This document shows, piece by piece, positions 14,651 through 16,689 of a stretch of DNA of 16,689 bases (position 1 is the first letter of the stretch; every line of letters begins with the position of its first letter). The notes beneath the pieces were generated by a model, which saw only the letters and a program-made list of their open reading frames with translations, was not told where the DNA came from and ran no database searches. The DNA is from Phototrophicales bacterium (GTDB taxonomy: Bacteria > Chloroflexota > Anaerolineae > Aggregatilineales > Phototrophicaceae): contig PGTJ01000020.1 in assembly GCA_002794515.1 (NCBI GenBank), positions 1 to 16,689 on the forward strand. The letters are read 5' to 3'. A program made the position numbers and the translations under genes.

Positions 14651-16501
14651 ATGAAACGCATCAAGCTCCTTAGTTTAGGTTTAGTATTAGTTATTTTATC
14701 TGTGTTAGTTAGCCTTGTTCCTGTGACTGCTCAAGAAAGACTTTTGATTTGGGCAGATGCAGAACGCGCCCCAGTCCTTCTTGATCTTGCCGCCGATTTT
14801 GAAGCCCAATTCGGTGTCAAACTTGAAGTTCAAGAAATTGGTTTTGGTGATGCCCGTGACCAATTATTGGTTGCCGGTCCCGTTGGCGAAGGTCCCGATA
14901 TTCTGATTAACCCACACGACTCGGTTGGTCAATTGGTCGCCAATGGTGCGATTGTCCCCATTGAATTGGGCGACTTGGCAGATAGCTTCTATCCCGCCGC
15001 CCTCAACCTGTTCACCTATCAAGACCAACTGTGGGCGTTGCCATATAACCTCGAAAATGTGGCGCTCATCCGCAACGTAGACCTTGTGCCAGAAGCCCCC
15101 AAGACCTGGGAAGAAGTTCGTGCGATTAGCGAAGAATTAATCGCCAGTGGCAAACTGTATGGTTTCGTTGCCCATACCGGCAACCCCTACCATGTGTATC
15201 CCATTTTCTCGGCTTATGGTGGTTATGTCTTCGGCTTCAATGAAGATGGCACCTATAATCCTTCTGATATCGGTTTGAATGGCGAAGGCTCATTGAAAGC
15301 CGCTCAATGGCTGTCGGATATGTATGCCGATGACCTCATGCCACAAAACATTGGTGATAACGAAGTGTTCGATTTGTTCCAAAGTGGTGACGCCGCCATG
15401 TTCATCACTGGTCCGTGGTATTCTGAACGGATTAAACAAGCCGCCGAAGCGGGTGGTTTTGAATATTCAATCGATCCACTTCCCGGTGCCGAAGGCATTA
15501 GCGAATTTGGTAAACCATTCGCGGGTGGTCAAGGCTTCTTCATCAGTGCCTTTAGCAACAACCAATTGTTGGCAGAAACCTTCTTGCTCGACTTTGTTGC
15601 CACCCTCGATGTCATGCAACGCCTGACTCAACGTTTGCCAGCCTTTGTTGGCGTGACCGTTGAAGATCCCAATATCGAACTCTTCTCGATTGCGGGTGCC
15701 AGCTCTGAGCCAATGCCCGCTATTCCAGAAATGGGTTCGGTATGGAAAGGCTGGAGCGATGCGCTCGTCCTCATCAGCCAAGATTCTGACCCCGTTGCAG
15801 CGATGAACACCGCCGTTGAACAAATCAGAGCCGCCCTTGCTTTGCGTCAAAGCACCAGCAAAGTGGTTGTGTTAGTCGGTAGCCTGCAAAGTGAAGCAGG
15901 TTGCGAAGGTGATTGGGATCCTGCTTGTACTGTGACCCAAATGACCGATACTGGCGATGGTATTTATAACTTCACCGTCACTTTGCCTGCAGGTGATTAT
16001 GAATACAAAGTCGCCCTCAATGGTGGTTGGGATGAAAATTATGGTGCAGATGGCGCACGCGATGGCGCGAACATCCCCTTGTCGTTAGCCGAAGAAACTG
16101 AAGTCACCTTCAGCTTTAACGACAACACCAAAGCCATCGCCGATAGTGTCAATAACCCCGATGCGGTCGAAATGGGCATGGGCAAGAGCGATGTTGTGGT
16201 ATTAGTCGGTAACTTGCAAGATGAAGGCGGTTGCCCTGGTGAATGGGATCCGGCTTGCACCACCACTCAACTGACCTTCTTGGGCAATGGCATGTACGAA
16301 GCCACCTTCACCCTGCCCGCAGGCGATTATGAATATAAGGTCGCCCTCAATGGTGGTTGGGATGTCAACTATGGTGCGGCTTGCGCCCGCGATGGTGCCA
16401 ATATTCCCTTGTCGTTAGCCGAAGAGACTGCCGTTACCTTTACCTTTGACCAAAACAAGGGTTTAGTTAGCGATAGTGTGAATCAACAAACCGATTGCTA
16501 A
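14651..16501 (+). CDS. Sugar ABC transporter substrate-binding protein fused to two X25 domains
   Basis: A 616-residue exported protein. A signal peptide (1-27, ending VTA before QER) lacks a lipobox Cys, so it is not an evident lipoprotein. Residues 28-400 form a maltose-binding-like domain, with LLIWADAERAPVLLDLAADFE, GEGPDILINPHDSVGQL, ALPYNLENVALIRN and AAMFITGPWY as typical marks. Residues 405-501 and 515-611 are two X25 (pullulanase-type) beta domains, each with GCxGxWDPAC (likely disulfide), DYEYKVALNGGWD and ARDGANIPLSLAEET. The two are about 73% identical by hand count (71 of 97). The second has an extra Cys, and the protein ends in Cys. AAAGGA at 14636-14641 supports the start. It would bind maltodextrin-like sugar and pass it to the permease downstream. 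A tandem X25 fusion to a binding protein is unusual. Substrate is inferred. Confidence 0.92.
   Translation: MKRIKLLSLGLVLVILSVLVSLVPVTAQERLLIWADAERAPVLLDLAADFEAQFGVKLEVQEIGFGDARDQLLVAGPVGEGPDILINPHDSVGQLVANGAIVPIELGDLADSFYPAALNLFTYQDQLWALPYNLENVALIRNVDLVPEAPKTWEEVRAISEELIASGKLYGFVAHTGNPYHVYPIFSAYGGYVFGFNEDGTYNPSDIGLNGEGSLKAAQWLSDMYADDLMPQNIGDNEVFDLFQSGDAAMFITGPWYSERIKQAAEAGGFEYSIDPLPGAEGISEFGKPFAGGQGFFISAFSNNQLLAETFLLDFVATLDVMQRLTQRLPAFVGVTVEDPNIELFSIAGASSEPMPAIPEMGSVWKGWSDALVLISQDSDPVAAMNTAVEQIRAALALRQSTSKVVVLVGSLQSEAGCEGDWDPACTVTQMTDTGDGIYNFTVTLPAGDYEYKVALNGGWDENYGADGARDGANIPLSLAEETEVTFSFNDNTKAIADSVNNPDAVEMGMGKSDVVVLVGNLQDEGGCPGEWDPACTTTQLTFLGNGMYEATFTLPAGDYEYKVALNGGWDVNYGAACARDGANIPLSLAEETAVTFTFDQNKGLVSDSVNQQTDC
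15863..16153 (+). repeat. Tandem X25 domain repeat, copy 1
   Basis: Codes for residues 405-501 of the binding protein and aligns without gaps to copy 2. The best-conserved DNA covers the DYEYKVALNGGWD segment. Confidence 0.85.
16193..16483 (+). repeat. Tandem X25 domain repeat, copy 2
   Basis: Codes for residues 515-611. It differs from copy 1 at 26 of 97 residues and has an additional Cys where copy 1 has Gly. A 13-residue linker separates the copies. Confidence 0.85.
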
Positions 16502-16520
16502 ACTTAGGTTGAATGAGACT

Positions 16521-16689
16521 ATGGTCACTTCAGCACAAGATGCAAGGTCTCCGGGAGGAGACCTTGCTTTTTCAAACACACCTATACCCAGAAGACTTTT
16601 GAATATGGTCTTCAAGTACGGCGGATTAATGCTCCTCGATGCGTTTGCATTGATATTAATCTATGCCTTCTTTTTTGACGGGGTGAGTG
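16521..16689 (+). CDS. ABC sugar-transport permease, MalF-like (5' partial)
   Basis: The first 56 codons of a membrane protein that continues past the window. A hydrophilic lead is followed by a basic RRLLN and one clear hydrophobic helix (about residues 32-51, GGLMLLDAFALILIYAFFF). This is the expected beginning of a binding-protein-dependent sugar permease, and its place directly after a binding-protein gene supports that. ATG 16521 has a poor ribosome site, and ATG 16605 (Met29) is an alternative that would lie just after the terminator. The RRLLN run before the helix favours coding sequence upstream of 16605, so 16521 is listed. Channel subunit identity is likely; the start is unsure. Confidence 0.6.
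   Translation, partial: MVTSAQDARSPGGDLAFSNTPIPRRLLNMVFKYGGLMLLDAFALILIYAFFFDGVS
16542..16572 (+). terminator. Strong intrinsic terminator between binding protein and permease
   Basis: GCAAGGTCTCC (16542-16552) and GGAGACCTTGC (16557-16567) form a perfect 11-bp stem with a GGGA loop, followed by TTTTT (16568-16572). It lies 40 bases after the binding-protein stop. If the permease starts at 16521 the terminator is inside its first 18 codons. Confidence 0.85.

Overview
The window (about half G+C) looks like chromosomal DNA of an uncultured Chloroflexota bacterium, probably near Anaerolineae. This is inferred from gene style: a double-HTH XRE regulator, lipoproteins with Pro/Thr-rich spacers and an EVTREVT tract, a GT-C membrane protein with a C-terminal beta domain, and sugar-uptake and ammonium-uptake proteins of the kind seen there. 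No rRNA, tRNA, CRISPR array, insertion sequence or phage gene was seen.

Layout. (1) 1-3887, plus strand: the tail of an unknown gene and its terminator, then a promoter and a tight operon of XRE regulator, TPR protein and GT-C-like membrane glycosyltransferase. (2) 3966-5795: a half-size ABC exporter with an Asp where the catalytic Glu normally sits and no partner in view. (3) 6046-8136: a nitrogen unit of a secreted-extension Amt transporter and a PII protein with several substituted ligand residues, closed by a terminator. (4) 8145-13644, minus strand: a four-gene operon of lipoprotein, large (alpha/alpha)6-type glycoside hydrolase, soluble PAS histidine kinase and a GH5-like lipoprotein whose catalytic positions all appear changed. 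(5) 13645-13878: a divergent control region with candidate promoters and two strong dyads. (6) 13879-14495, plus strand: a small membrane protein overlapping a DUF971 protein. (7) 14557-16689: a near-consensus promoter, a sugar-binding protein fused to two tandem X25 domains, a perfect intrinsic terminator, and the start of an ABC permease that runs off the window.

How it may fit together (inference): regions 4 and 7 point to alpha-glucan or related oligosaccharide handling. The X25-fused binding protein would capture substrate for the permease, and the cytoplasmic hydrolase could process imported sugar. The histidine kinase between the two hydrolase-type genes could tie expression to a cytosolic signal. 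The GH5-like lipoprotein is better read as a binding or sensing protein than as an enzyme. The Amt-PII pair is a separate ammonium-uptake module.
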